A stretch of 64,000 bases of DNA, taken from the NCBI RefSeq assembly GCF_017874455.1, contig NZ_JAGGLN010000005.1:155516-219515 (forward strand), given 5' to 3'. The notes beneath the pieces were generated by a model that saw nothing but the letters and a program-made list of their open reading frames with translations, had not been told where the DNA came from and did no database searches. Positions 15,876 through 24,283 of the stretch are shown here, piece after piece; the first letter of the stretch is position 1; each line of letters begins with the position of its first letter. Position numbers and translations under genes: made by a program. This DNA comes from Methanobacterium aggregans (GTDB lineage: Archaea; Methanobacteriota; Methanobacteria; Methanobacteriales; Methanobacteriaceae).

Positions 15876-16712
15876 ATGACTTTAAACAATGTTTTGGATA
15901 TTTATGATGATGTAAAAGATGATCTAAAGTTTTTATCGATGTCAGTTGTTCGTACAAAGATCATGATGTGTTTGAATGAAGGGCCTTGTAAATTAAAGGA
16001 TTTAAAGGAAGAACTTGAGTTAGATTCATCTGCAATTAAACACGTTCTAAACGATCTTGAAGATCAGAACTTTGCGTTCAAAAATGGTGATGCTTATTCC
16101 CTCTCAGAAAAGGGGATCATCATATGCACCAAGCTAGCTGAACTCATAAAAACTCTTTCTGTTGTAAAAAAAAATGAGAAATTTTGGCTCAAACATGATA
16201 TAACTTCTATCCCTCATGAGTTTGTATTAAGGTTGGGGGATCTTGAGAGATCATGTCTCGTGGAATCTGAACTCACAGACATACTAAAAACCTTTGAAAA
16301 TTTTAAACAGTTATTACACAAATCAAAAGTAATAAAAGGAGTATCACCCATTTTCAAACCAGAATTTATAGAAGAATTTAAAACCATCATTGAAAATGAT
16401 GTCTATGTGGAACTGATACTCACAAATAAAATAATGAACAAAACAATGAGAAGTATGGATCCCGGAACCCTTATAAAGCTTGGAAAACTCTTTTTGCAGA
16501 ATAAGCTTAAAATATGGAAGATAAAAGAGGAAGAAGTTAATGTTGCGTTTACAGTAACTGATACAGCATTGTCTTTAGGTCTTTTTTCTACCAATGGAGA
16601 ATATGATCTATCAAGGGACCTTGTAAGTGATGATCCAGAAGCTGTTAAATGGGGAAATGATCTCTTTGAGTATTACAAGGGAAAGGCCGAACTTTTCAAG
16701 ATTGGATTTTAA
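15876..16712 (+). CDS. FilR1-type transcriptional regulator
   Basis: A 278-residue protein with an N-terminal winged helix (about residues 10-90: RTKIMMCLNEGPCKLKDLKEELELDSSAIKHVLNDLEDQNF, then YSLSEKGIIICTKLAEL) and a C-terminal FilR1/DUF1724 effector domain (residues 110-278: KNEKFWLKHDITSIPHEFVLRLGDL, VYVELILTNKIM, NVAFTVTDTALSLGLF). Many methanogens have families of these predicted regulators; their targets are mostly unknown. AAGGT precedes the ATG. It is a single gene, closed by a hairpin directly after the stop. Confidence 0.8.
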   Translation: MTLNNVLDIYDDVKDDLKFLSMSVVRTKIMMCLNEGPCKLKDLKEELELDSSAIKHVLNDLEDQNFAFKNGDAYSLSEKGIIICTKLAELIKTLSVVKKNEKFWLKHDITSIPHEFVLRLGDLERSCLVESELTDILKTFENFKQLLHKSKVIKGVSPIFKPEFIEEFKTIIENDVYVELILTNKIMNKTMRSMDPGTLIKLGKLFLQNKLKIWKIKEEEVNVAFTVTDTALSLGLFSTNGEYDLSRDLVSDDPEAVKWGNDLFEYYKGKAELFKIGF

Positions 16713-16715
16713 TGT

Positions 16716-16738
16716 AACCCCCAAATTTTTTTTGGGTT
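16716..16738 (+). terminator. Hairpin with T-run after the FilR1 gene
   Basis: AACCC, CC, AAA followed by a run of eight T and GGGTT: the outer arms pair (AACCC with GGGTT) and the A and T runs extend the stem. It starts three bases after the stop codon, so it is probably the transcript end. Confidence 0.5.
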
Positions 16739-16847
16739 CCTGATCATTCCAATTTATGTAGCACAATGAATCACTCAAATTAAAATTAGTTGAAGTGGGT
16801 TTGGATAAAAAGTAATAATTGAATTCGTATGTTGTGGAGGTTTCAAT

Positions 16848-17000
16848 ATGGATGTGGAAGAAATGGCTAAAAAAGCAACCATGAAGGATCTTAAGGAAAT
16901 TGCCAAAAAACATGACATAAAACTTGGAAGATGCCCAACAAAACTTAAAGTCGCAAAATTAATTCCAAAGGAAGAGTTAGAAGATTTAGTAAATAAATAA
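16848..17000 (+). CDS. 50-residue basic protein, SAP-like motif
   Basis: A small gene with an excellent ribosome site: GGAGG at 16836-16840, seven bases before the ATG. The product is 50 residues: a helix (MDVEEMAKKATMKDLKEIAKKH), then DIKLGRCPTKLKVAKLI and an acidic C-terminal helix. The pattern LKEIAKKHDIKL-x-K-KLKVAKLI resembles SAP or Rho-N helix-extension-helix motifs, which bind nucleic acid; the match is partial. Lys-rich first half, acidic end. It lies between the FilR1 gene and glyS, transcribed rightwards and alone. Function unknown. Confidence 0.65.
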   Translation: MDVEEMAKKATMKDLKEIAKKHDIKLGRCPTKLKVAKLIPKEELEDLVNK

Positions 17001-17151
17001 ATTATTTTTTTTGGGCTTAAAATTTTTTAAACACCTTTTTTTAAACACCTTTTTGTACAAAATTTTTCATTTAATAATGCACTGCTAAAACTTTTTAAGA
17101 AAAAGTGATGGGTTTTAAGTCCATCAAAACTTAATTAAATGATTAAAAAGT

Positions 17152-18873
17152 TTAAATATCCTTAAAACTGGTTTTTCCACTTAAAAGATCGCTTAAAATG
17201 GTGTAAACATTTTTAAGGGGTACTCTAACCTGTTCAAGGCTGTCCCTATTTCTTATGGTTACCCTCTTGTCTTCAAGGGTTTCATGGTCCACTGTAACTG
17301 CAAATGGAACACCAATCTCATCTGATCTTGCATACCTCCTTCCAATGGTACCGGAAGCATCGTACTCTGATATTATGCCCTTCACACGTAGATCATCGCT
17401 AATTTTATATGCAATTTCAAGGAGTTCATCCTTGTTCACGAGGGGGAAGACACTGACACTTACAGGTGCAACATCCTCTGGAAGCTTCAGATAAGTTCTT
17501 TCTTCATCCTCTGTGAATGAGTGCAGAAGTACTGAGTAAAGTATCCTGTCTATACCGAATGATGGTTCAATAACGTGTGGAAATATCTTTTCACCCCTTA
17601 TGGTTTCATCCTTCTCCTCAAAACTCACAAGATCCGCGGGTAGATCATATTCCTTACCCTCAACCTCCACCTTGAAAACTCCCTCAGCTTCAAAGGCCTC
17701 TTTGATAATGGATGCATCAGTTTCGTCCAGAACTGCCTTGATCTTGGGGGAATCGCCCTTGAAGAGTGGTCCGAACTTTTTCATATCAGGTTTTGCAACA
17801 ACCTTCTTCATGGTTTTAGGTTCGTCATATTCAATAAAAACTCTCATATCCTCGTTACTGTACTTGCTGTGGGATCTAAGGTCAAAATCGGTTCTGTCAG
17901 CTATTCCTATTATTTCAACCCAGCCGAAGCGGTCTGTTTGAATCTCAACATCCCAGCAGTCAATTGCGTAGTGGGCCATCTCAGTTGGAAGGTGCTGCCT
18001 GAACCGCATAACCTCATCTGGAATTCCAAGTTCAGACAGGAACCTTTCAGCAAGACATAACTGGTAGGCATGCATCTGGCTGGACACAAGACCAGTTTCA
18101 ACAGCGTCACCTGCAGTTACCTTAACAGGGTCTTCTCCTGCCATCTGATTCTCTGCGGAGTAGAGTGTGAGTTCCTGGTCTGCAACTTCACTGAATCTGG
18201 GGTGACCTTTGTTGGAGGGATCAACGAATATTTCCGCTTCTGCCTGTGTGAACTCTCTGAGCCTTATAACTCCTTGACGTGGTGATATTTCGTTCCTGTA
18301 GGCTTTACCCACCTGAACAACGCCGAAGGGTAGTTTTCCCCTGAAAAAGCGTAGAAGTCTTTTGAAGGGTATGAATATTCCCTGCGCAGTTTCAGGTCTC
18401 ATGTAGCCTGTTTTTTTACCCTTAGCCCCGATAAGGGTCTGGAACATGAGGTTGTAACTCCAAACATGGCTCAGGTGGCCTCCACATTTTGGGCATGGAA
18501 TTTTGTTTTCTGAGATTATTTCAGTGAGCTTCTGGTTTTCAAGGCCCTCAACATCCCTTTCTATTGCATCTTCTATGACGTGATCTGCCCGGTAAACCTC
18601 CATACAATCCTTACACTCAGTCATGGGGTCTGTGAAGTGGTCCACGTGTCCTGATGCTTTTAGTGCTTCTTCTGGCATTATGGTTGGGGATTCTATTTCA
18701 TAAAATCCTTCTCTCACCACGTAGTAGCTTCTCCATTTGTTTATGATGTTGTTTTTAAGTATGGCGCCCAGTGGGCCGTAATCAAAGAAACCTGCAACTC
18801 CTGAGTATATTTCAAATGAGGACCATATAAATCCCCTTTTCTTGGCGATATTCATAACATCGTTATCAGTCAT
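17152..18873 (-). CDS. glyS: Glycyl-tRNA synthetase
   Basis: A class II glycyl-tRNA synthetase of the eukaryote/archaeal alpha2 type, about 573 residues. It charges tRNA-Gly with glycine. Motifs seen: FIWSSFEIYSGVAGFFDYGP at the N-terminus, a CPKCGG zinc-type segment near residue 110 paired with an upstream CKDC, motif 2 (FRNE-like AYRNEISPRQGVIRLREFTQAEAE), motif 3 (EPSFGIDRI), and a C-terminal anticodon-binding domain (VSVFPLVNKDELLEIAYKI, SGTIGRRYARSDEIGVPFAVTVD). AGAGG seven bases before the ATG at 18873 fixes the start; an in-frame TTG 15 bases upstream would contain that site. Confidence 0.96.
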   Translation of the reverse strand: MTDNDVMNIAKKRGFIWSSFEIYSGVAGFFDYGPLGAILKNNIINKWRSYYVVREGFYEIESPTIMPEEALKASGHVDHFTDPMTECKDCMEVYRADHVIEDAIERDVEGLENQKLTEIISENKIPCPKCGGHLSHVWSYNLMFQTLIGAKGKKTGYMRPETAQGIFIPFKRLLRFFRGKLPFGVVQVGKAYRNEISPRQGVIRLREFTQAEAEIFVDPSNKGHPRFSEVADQELTLYSAENQMAGEDPVKVTAGDAVETGLVSSQMHAYQLCLAERFLSELGIPDEVMRFRQHLPTEMAHYAIDCWDVEIQTDRFGWVEIIGIADRTDFDLRSHSKYSNEDMRVFIEYDEPKTMKKVVAKPDMKKFGPLFKGDSPKIKAVLDETDASIIKEAFEAEGVFKVEVEGKEYDLPADLVSFEEKDETIRGEKIFPHVIEPSFGIDRILYSVLLHSFTEDEERTYLKLPEDVAPVSVSVFPLVNKDELLEIAYKISDDLRVKGIISEYDASGTIGRRYARSDEIGVPFAVTVDHETLEDKRVTIRNRDSLEQVRVPLKNVYTILSDLLSGKTSFKDI

Positions 18874-19024
18874 ATCAAATCCTCTCAAATCTCATTTAAT
18901 TATGTTTGATTTTTAAAATTTTATTTTAAATTAGAATATTTTGAAATTTAATTCATAAGAATTGTTAATTTTAATATTTTAAATAATTAAAAATTTTTTA
19001 AACTTTAAACACTGAAATAATCCT

Positions 19025-19624
19025 TTAAAACTTGGATCCATTTACGATCTCGTAGTCGTGTTTGATCTTACTTGTTTCTGGACGTTTTTGACCCATGTAC
19101 TTGCTGTCACGGTCCGGATGTCCGTATGGTTTCTCTGAAGGTGATGTCATTGTTTCAAACACTATCTGACAAACCCTCTGACCTGTGTAAAGGGCAACTG
19201 GCATTTTGCCTATGTTGGATATTTCAAGGGTTATTCTCCCGTGAAAACCTGGATCTATGTATCCTGCTGTAACATGCATGGTTATACCCAGTCTTCCCAT
19301 TGACGAACGTCCCTCAACCCTTGCAACAAGGTTATCTGGAAGTTTAACAGTTTCATAGGTTGTTGCAAGTGCAAATTCTCCAGGGTGGATTATGAAAGGC
19401 TCACCATCATCTATGTAAAATGATTCCATGTATGAATCAATGTCTGTTTTGTCCATTGGGTCTATACATGGTTTCCTTATTATTCTAAACCCTTTAAACT
19501 CATTTCCAATCCTTAAATCAACTGATGATGGTTGTATCTGCCTTTCTGGATTTTCTAAGGGTTCTATAAGTATTTTGCCTGTTTCCAGGCACTTTTTTAT
19601 GTCTCTGTCACTTAAAATGGCCAT
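19025..19624 (-). CDS. dcd: dCTP deaminase
   Basis: A 199-residue trimeric dUTPase-fold enzyme that deaminates dCTP, supplying dUTP or, in the bifunctional archaeal form, dUMP directly. Visible motifs are MAILSDRDIKKCL, IQPSSVDLRIGNEF, the signature VEGRSSMGRLGITMHVTAGYIDPGFHGRITLEI with the catalytic glutamate, and QRVCQIVFE. Whether it also has dUTPase activity cannot be decided by reading. The gene begins one base after the DUF1512 stop, with its ribosome site GAGG inside the end of that gene, so the two are translationally coupled. Confidence 0.92.
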   Translation of the reverse strand: MAILSDRDIKKCLETGKILIEPLENPERQIQPSSVDLRIGNEFKGFRIIRKPCIDPMDKTDIDSYMESFYIDDGEPFIIHPGEFALATTYETVKLPDNLVARVEGRSSMGRLGITMHVTAGYIDPGFHGRITLEISNIGKMPVALYTGQRVCQIVFETMTSPSEKPYGHPDRDSKYMGQKRPETSKIKHDYEIVNGSKF

Positions 19625-19625
19625 T

Positions 19626-20771
19626 TCATGTCCTCTTTTTTATTGTTTTTTTATCTTCTTTGATGTTTATCTGTGATAGTTCTTCAACCTTAACTGGTAT
19701 TCCGCAGCTGTTACCAACACCCACAACCAGCACTTTGGAACCTTCAGAAGATTGTAAAATTGCATTTTCAACCACTGAAACAGCTTTTTGGGATGATTCA
19801 AAAATTTCATTGGTCATTTGGGATATTGCCTCTTCAGGACTCATCTTAACGATAACAGCATCAACATGAAGGTCCGATTTAACAAGCTCTTCCTCGATGA
19901 GCCATTTATCAACACCAGGGCCACCGATAACAACACCTATGCCCTCTGCAACTGTCCCTGTTTTTTCTCCTTCAAGTTTGACTGCAGCATCAACCGTTAT
20001 AATGCGTTTAATATTTTTTTCATTGATAATTGAGGTTACAACTTTCCCAACTTTCCCCACCCTCGCACCTGGACCTTGTGCACGTGCTATGATGAGTTCA
20101 CGTCCCTTGAAGTCCTTCTCTGCAACCACCATTTCCCCTATTTCATGAATATCCTCATCTTCAACATCTTCCAGGAGTTTACCTGCAACAAGGGGTCCAA
20201 TCCCATCTCCAACGGGTTTGCCCTCAGAAAATGCATGCATTCCATCGAACTGAGCTTTGACAGTTCTCATTATCATTGGAAGGCTCATCTGGAGCATCAA
20301 AAGTATCTGGATGTTTCCAGTTTTCTTTGCAAGTTCCAGGTTATGGCGGACCATTTTTGCAACTCCATTTATACCAAGGGTTGCCTTAATTGTCATTATT
20401 ATGTTTGAACTCCACTCTTCATCGGCTTCCGGTGCTAGGGTACTGGACATATGTTTGAACCTGTCCTCACTGAGATCGAGTATCTTTTCGAACTTTCGAA
20501 CAATTCCGTTTGGGTCAAGCTCCACAGGTGTGATAACAAAGAACTCAAGAAAATTATCCAGAGCTGCCTCTGGATCTTCTTCTGGATTTCCCTTTTCATT
20601 GCAGAGCTTGATGAGAACTTTTTTTGATTCTTCAACCATTCCCTCAACTTCCACTGTGAAGTTGGAGATCTTGGACATTGCACGCATCCTCAAAAATGAG
20701 GGCAGCATGAGTATCAGGAGGAGGAAGACTATAAATCCAATGATGTATATGGGATTGATACCGAAGAACAT
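19626..20771 (-). CDS. DUF1512 membrane-anchored protein
   Basis: A 381-residue archaeal protein. One N-terminal transmembrane helix (INPIYIIGFIVFLLLILMLP, about residues 5-24) is followed by a large cytoplasmic domain. This includes a helical part and a C-terminal segment with several glycine-rich strand-turns (ARAQGPGARVGKVGKVV, GIGVVIGGPGVDKWLIEEE, VLVVGVGNSCGIPV). This is the DUF1512 arrangement. The function is unknown. It is directly upstream of dcd, with coupled translation. No catalytic motif that I can name. Confidence 0.75.
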   Translation of the reverse strand: MFFGINPIYIIGFIVFLLLILMLPSFLRMRAMSKISNFTVEVEGMVEESKKVLIKLCNEKGNPEEDPEAALDNFLEFFVITPVELDPNGIVRKFEKILDLSEDRFKHMSSTLAPEADEEWSSNIIMTIKATLGINGVAKMVRHNLELAKKTGNIQILLMLQMSLPMIMRTVKAQFDGMHAFSEGKPVGDGIGPLVAGKLLEDVEDEDIHEIGEMVVAEKDFKGRELIIARAQGPGARVGKVGKVVTSIINEKNIKRIITVDAAVKLEGEKTGTVAEGIGVVIGGPGVDKWLIEEELVKSDLHVDAVIVKMSPEEAISQMTNEIFESSQKAVSVVENAILQSSEGSKVLVVGVGNSCGIPVKVEELSQINIKEDKKTIKKRT

Positions 20772-20919
20772 TCTCAGGCCACCTTAACGTGTTTAATCAT
20801 TAACCTATCTTTTTTATCAGTAACTCAATCGAATATTTTTTAAAAACTATTTTGCTTAAATTAAGTTATCTTACTCCTTTTAAATTTAAGTTATCTTAAT
20901 CCTTTTAAATAGATTCAGT

Positions 20920-21621
20920 TTATTTCTCTACCAATCTTCCATTTATTCTTCGAAGAGTACCTTTCAATGTATGTGCTTCCCTTCCAGATATAAAAGCTCT
21001 GCCAATAATTCTGCGAAACACAAGGGATGCATTTTTACATTTGTGTTCTGGATATCCCAGTTTTTTAACGATCTCATCCATGGATTGTATGAGTCCTTCC
21101 TTCTCATCTTTAGATGCTTCTTCAAGTTCTTCAACAGGGTAACTTTTCTTCTTTTTGAATATCTCGTAGAACACGATTGCAGCGGCATGGGTTATGTTCA
21201 TTATTGGATAGTTCTCATGGGTTGGAATTGTAACAACAACATCGCAGAGTTCTATCTCATCATTTGAAAGCCCGTTACCTTCCCTTCCAAAGAGCAGGGC
21301 CATTTTACCAGTAACGTTGAGATTTTCTGCAAATTTGTCAGGAGTTACAGCTATCCTCTGAATGTTGTAGCTCCCCCCGGCTTCCCCAGTTGTTCCCACT
21401 GTAAAATCTATTCCCTCACTTTCAAGGAATTCTGGGAGTGAATCGTAGACCCTGGCGTTTCTCACAACTTCCCTTGCATGCATGGCCTGGTAGTAGGATT
21501 CATTTTCCAGCTGGCATGGATTTATCAGTACCAGATCTGAAAGTCCGAAGTTCTTCATGGTTCGTGCAAGAAAACCTATGTTTCCTGGAGATTCAGGCTC
21601 CACAAAAACTACGTATATCAT
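20920..21621 (-). CDS. TrmJ-like RNA 2'-O-methyltransferase (SPOUT)
   Basis: A 233-residue SpoU/TrmH-class methyltransferase with a trefoil knot. It begins VVFVEPESPGNIGFLARTMKNFG, with the catalytic-type Asn/Arg region, and the SAM-binding knot reads LLFGREGNGLSNDEIELCDVVVTIPT followed by YPIMNITHAAAI. The best match is TrmJ, which methylates the ribose at position 32 of tRNAs; a different tRNA or rRNA target is possible. A C-terminal extension of about 70 residues contains helices typical of TrmJ dimers. It is followed by DUF1512 in the same direction at about 150 bases. Confidence 0.88.
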   Translation of the reverse strand: MIYVVFVEPESPGNIGFLARTMKNFGLSDLVLINPCQLENESYYQAMHAREVVRNARVYDSLPEFLESEGIDFTVGTTGEAGGSYNIQRIAVTPDKFAENLNVTGKMALLFGREGNGLSNDEIELCDVVVTIPTHENYPIMNITHAAAIVFYEIFKKKKSYPVEELEEASKDEKEGLIQSMDEIVKKLGYPEHKCKNASLVFRRIIGRAFISGREAHTLKGTLRRINGRLVEK

Positions 21622-21690
21622 TTTGTTTATCAGCTCTTGTTATAACTGTCTTTTTTTGTTAATGATTTATTTGTGTTAATTTTCAATTTA

Positions 21691-23211
21691 TTATAATTTG
21701 TAAGCTCTCTCTAAAAGTTTTAACAGATTTAAAACCTCTATACTTCCAAGACCCTCTGCTTCAAGCGAATCCCGTATGTTGTACTCACAGAAGGGACATA
21801 TTGTAACAACTGCATCCACATCAAGGTCTTCAACCATATGGGCCTTCTTCTTACCCAGTCCCGCTGCTATTTCAGGTTTTCCAGAGCGCACTCCACCACC
21901 TGCACCGCAGCACTGGTTTGGACTTTCCATCTCCACAAATTCAACACCTTTGATTCTACTGAGTATTGATCTGGGTTCTTCACGTATACCCTGACCCCTT
22001 GCAAGGTGGCATGGGTCATGGTAGGTAACCTTCATGTCAAGGGGTTTCATATCCTCTGTGTTGAGATTATCCACCAGAACCTCGCTTATGTCCTTAACGT
22101 TGAGATTGGCACCGTAACGGGGGTAATCATTTTTAAGGGTGGAACCACAGCCTGCACAAACAGTTATGATGGTGTCGTAATCTTTAAGAGCCTCGTAGTT
22201 TTGCTTTACAGCATCCTCTATGATATCTGTCTGCCCGGTTCTTATAAGGGGTGAACCACAGCATATCTGATTTGCTGGAACTTCTGCATCAATTCCATGC
22301 TTTTTAAGGACATTGAGAAGTGCCACTCCAATTTCAGGCAGCTTGTAATCAACCATGCACCCTGTGAAAACAGCTACTCTGGGCTTTTCAGGAGATTTAT
22401 CTGCACTTTTTAATACTTTTTTAGTTGAAGCAGCTTTTATGAATCCTTCAGCAAATTTTCCCTCACCTGAGGGTTCAACTGATCTTCCAGTCCTTTTTAT
22501 TGACTTCCAGATTTCCCTGTGGGCTGGAAGTGGACCTATGTCCTCATTGTAGGCTATTTCCCTTAATTTTTCAATGGCCCCTCCAAAGGTGTTTATCTCC
22601 TTTGGACAAACCTCAACGCATTTAGAACAGGAGGTGCAGCAGTAGAGACCATCCTTAATTCCTTCACCTGCACGTTCACCGCAGTCACGAGGGTCCAGGG
22701 CAAATTTTGATAGGTAACGCATGAAGTAGGGTCCTGCAAACTCTTTGGTTTCCTTAACAACTGGGCATGCTGAAATACAGGAGTAACATTCGATGCAGCT
22801 TCTGATCTTCTTCGTATCTGCATATTCACCGGGATCCATGACTGCAGGACATTCCCCAATTTCACATCCACTTTCAAGGAAGAGTCCCATCTTTGCTGTT
22901 TTCTCATCGAGAGCTGTTCTGTCAACAACAAGATCCTTCAGGACTGGAAAATCCAGGGGCTCCAGTACGTCTCCATCTTCTATTTCAGATTTACATGCAA
23001 GTGCAACTTCTCCGTTTACCTTAATTGCACATGAACCACACTGCCCTGCACGACAGGAATATCTGTAGGCAAGATCTGCATTGTGCTCATCATTTATATA
23101 ATTCAGAGCATCTAAAACCTTCATTTTATCCTTTTTAGGGACATCGTAGGTTTCAAAATGTGCTTTGCTGTCTTTTTCAGGATCATATCTTAGAACTTTA
23201 ATTTTTATCAT
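21691..23211 (-). CDS. tfrB: Thiol:fumarate reductase subunit B
   Basis: A 506-residue fusion of a fumarate-reductase iron-sulfur subunit with a heterodisulfide-reductase B-like domain, the arrangement of TfrB in Methanobacteriales. The N-terminal 110 residues have a plant-type 2Fe-2S site (CRAGQCGSCAIKV, ACKSEIEDGD). Two cluster motifs follow, CIECYSCISACPV and CCTSCSKCVEVCPKE. The C-terminal half has two CCG domains (CCGSPLIRTG and CHLARGQG with CCGAGGG), expected to bind the special cluster that handles CoM-S-S-CoB. With TfrA it reduces fumarate to succinate using CoM-SH and CoB-SH, for anabolic succinate. TfrA is not adjacent. GGAGAT precedes the ATG. Confidence 0.93.
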   Translation of the reverse strand: MIKIKVLRYDPEKDSKAHFETYDVPKKDKMKVLDALNYINDEHNADLAYRYSCRAGQCGSCAIKVNGEVALACKSEIEDGDVLEPLDFPVLKDLVVDRTALDEKTAKMGLFLESGCEIGECPAVMDPGEYADTKKIRSCIECYSCISACPVVKETKEFAGPYFMRYLSKFALDPRDCGERAGEGIKDGLYCCTSCSKCVEVCPKEINTFGGAIEKLREIAYNEDIGPLPAHREIWKSIKRTGRSVEPSGEGKFAEGFIKAASTKKVLKSADKSPEKPRVAVFTGCMVDYKLPEIGVALLNVLKKHGIDAEVPANQICCGSPLIRTGQTDIIEDAVKQNYEALKDYDTIITVCAGCGSTLKNDYPRYGANLNVKDISEVLVDNLNTEDMKPLDMKVTYHDPCHLARGQGIREEPRSILSRIKGVEFVEMESPNQCCGAGGGVRSGKPEIAAGLGKKKAHMVEDLDVDAVVTICPFCEYNIRDSLEAEGLGSIEVLNLLKLLERAYKL

Positions 23212-23508
23212 TTCTATCTCCGAGTTACATTTAAAAAAGATTTATGATAAGGATTCACAAATTTTTTTTGTGCTTTTCCTTGATTATATCTATTTGCATC
23301 AATCCATAACCATTACATTCTTCAATGGATTCAGGAAAATTATCTTTCATGCTAGATTAACATGTGACAGTAAATTATTGGTGTTATATATTATATAAAA
23401 TTTTTAAAAAGAACCCTTAAAACTGGGCTAAAAAAACTAATTGAAGTGACCCCTTGAAATTGATTCAGAAAAATTAAGACAGAAATTGGAAGCAAAATAT
23501 TAGGGTAT

Positions 23509-24093
23509 CTAATTTTTGGCAACGTCTATGAATCTTTCACGTATCAATATCCAGTATATGGAAAGTTCATCCTCAAACTCCCTGTAATCTCCAAATTTCT
23601 GGGATACAAGGTTCCAAAATCTTTTGTTATGCCCCATTTCAACGAGATGTGCTACTTCATGAAAAACAACGTATTCTATGAGTTCATATGGAAGGTGGAT
23701 CATGTAACGGTTTATGTTAATGTTTCCTGTGGAACTGCAGCTACCCCAGCGCGATTTCATCTTCCTGAAACGTACAACCTCAAAATCAACCTTCAAGTAA
23801 TTTGCAAATTCATGAACCAGATCATTGACAAGGTGTCTAAACTCTTCATCAGTTCTTTCAAGGTTTAAGCTGCGATTCCTGGCTTTCTGCCTGGAACTTT
23901 CAAGCCTGCACAAACGGTCATAGATCCATTTTTTATGCTTCTCAACAAGCCTGTCTGCTCCATCATAACCCTCTGGAACTATTACCTTCAAAAAACCTGT
24001 TTTAATTTCCAAACGTGGGTACTTAACCTTCCGTGGGATTACCTCATACTCAACATCCAGATCATTTATCCGGGTTTTTTTCATTCTCTCCAT
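23509..24093 (-). CDS. YgjP-type (DUF45, SprT-like) metallopeptidase
   Basis: A 194-residue protein of the M48-like YgjP family. The zinc motif is HEVAHLVEMGHNKRFW: HExxH with the third histidine nine residues later, and the conserved W. The upstream RFRKMKSRWGSCSSTGNININRYMIHLP is the family signature. These predicted cytoplasmic metallopeptidases often sit near restriction or DNA-repair genes, but that is not the case here. AAGGA precedes the ATG at 24093; an ATG nine bases on is possible. About 300 AT-rich bases without a gene lie between it and tfrB. Confidence 0.85.
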   Translation of the reverse strand: MERMKKTRINDLDVEYEVIPRKVKYPRLEIKTGFLKVIVPEGYDGADRLVEKHKKWIYDRLCRLESSRQKARNRSLNLERTDEEFRHLVNDLVHEFANYLKVDFEVVRFRKMKSRWGSCSSTGNININRYMIHLPYELIEYVVFHEVAHLVEMGHNKRFWNLVSQKFGDYREFEDELSIYWILIRERFIDVAKN

Positions 24094-24283
24094 GCTTCAT
24101 CCTTTATACTTCATTATTTTCTTCTTCATTATGAAATAGGGGGAGTAACTATAAAAAATTTTAATTGTAGATAGGTACAATCTAATAGAAATAGGACATT
24201 AAATACCATCTAATAAAAATATTAAACCATTCAATGATTTACATACATTTTAATAATTGTTCAATAAGTCAAAGGAGATTCTT

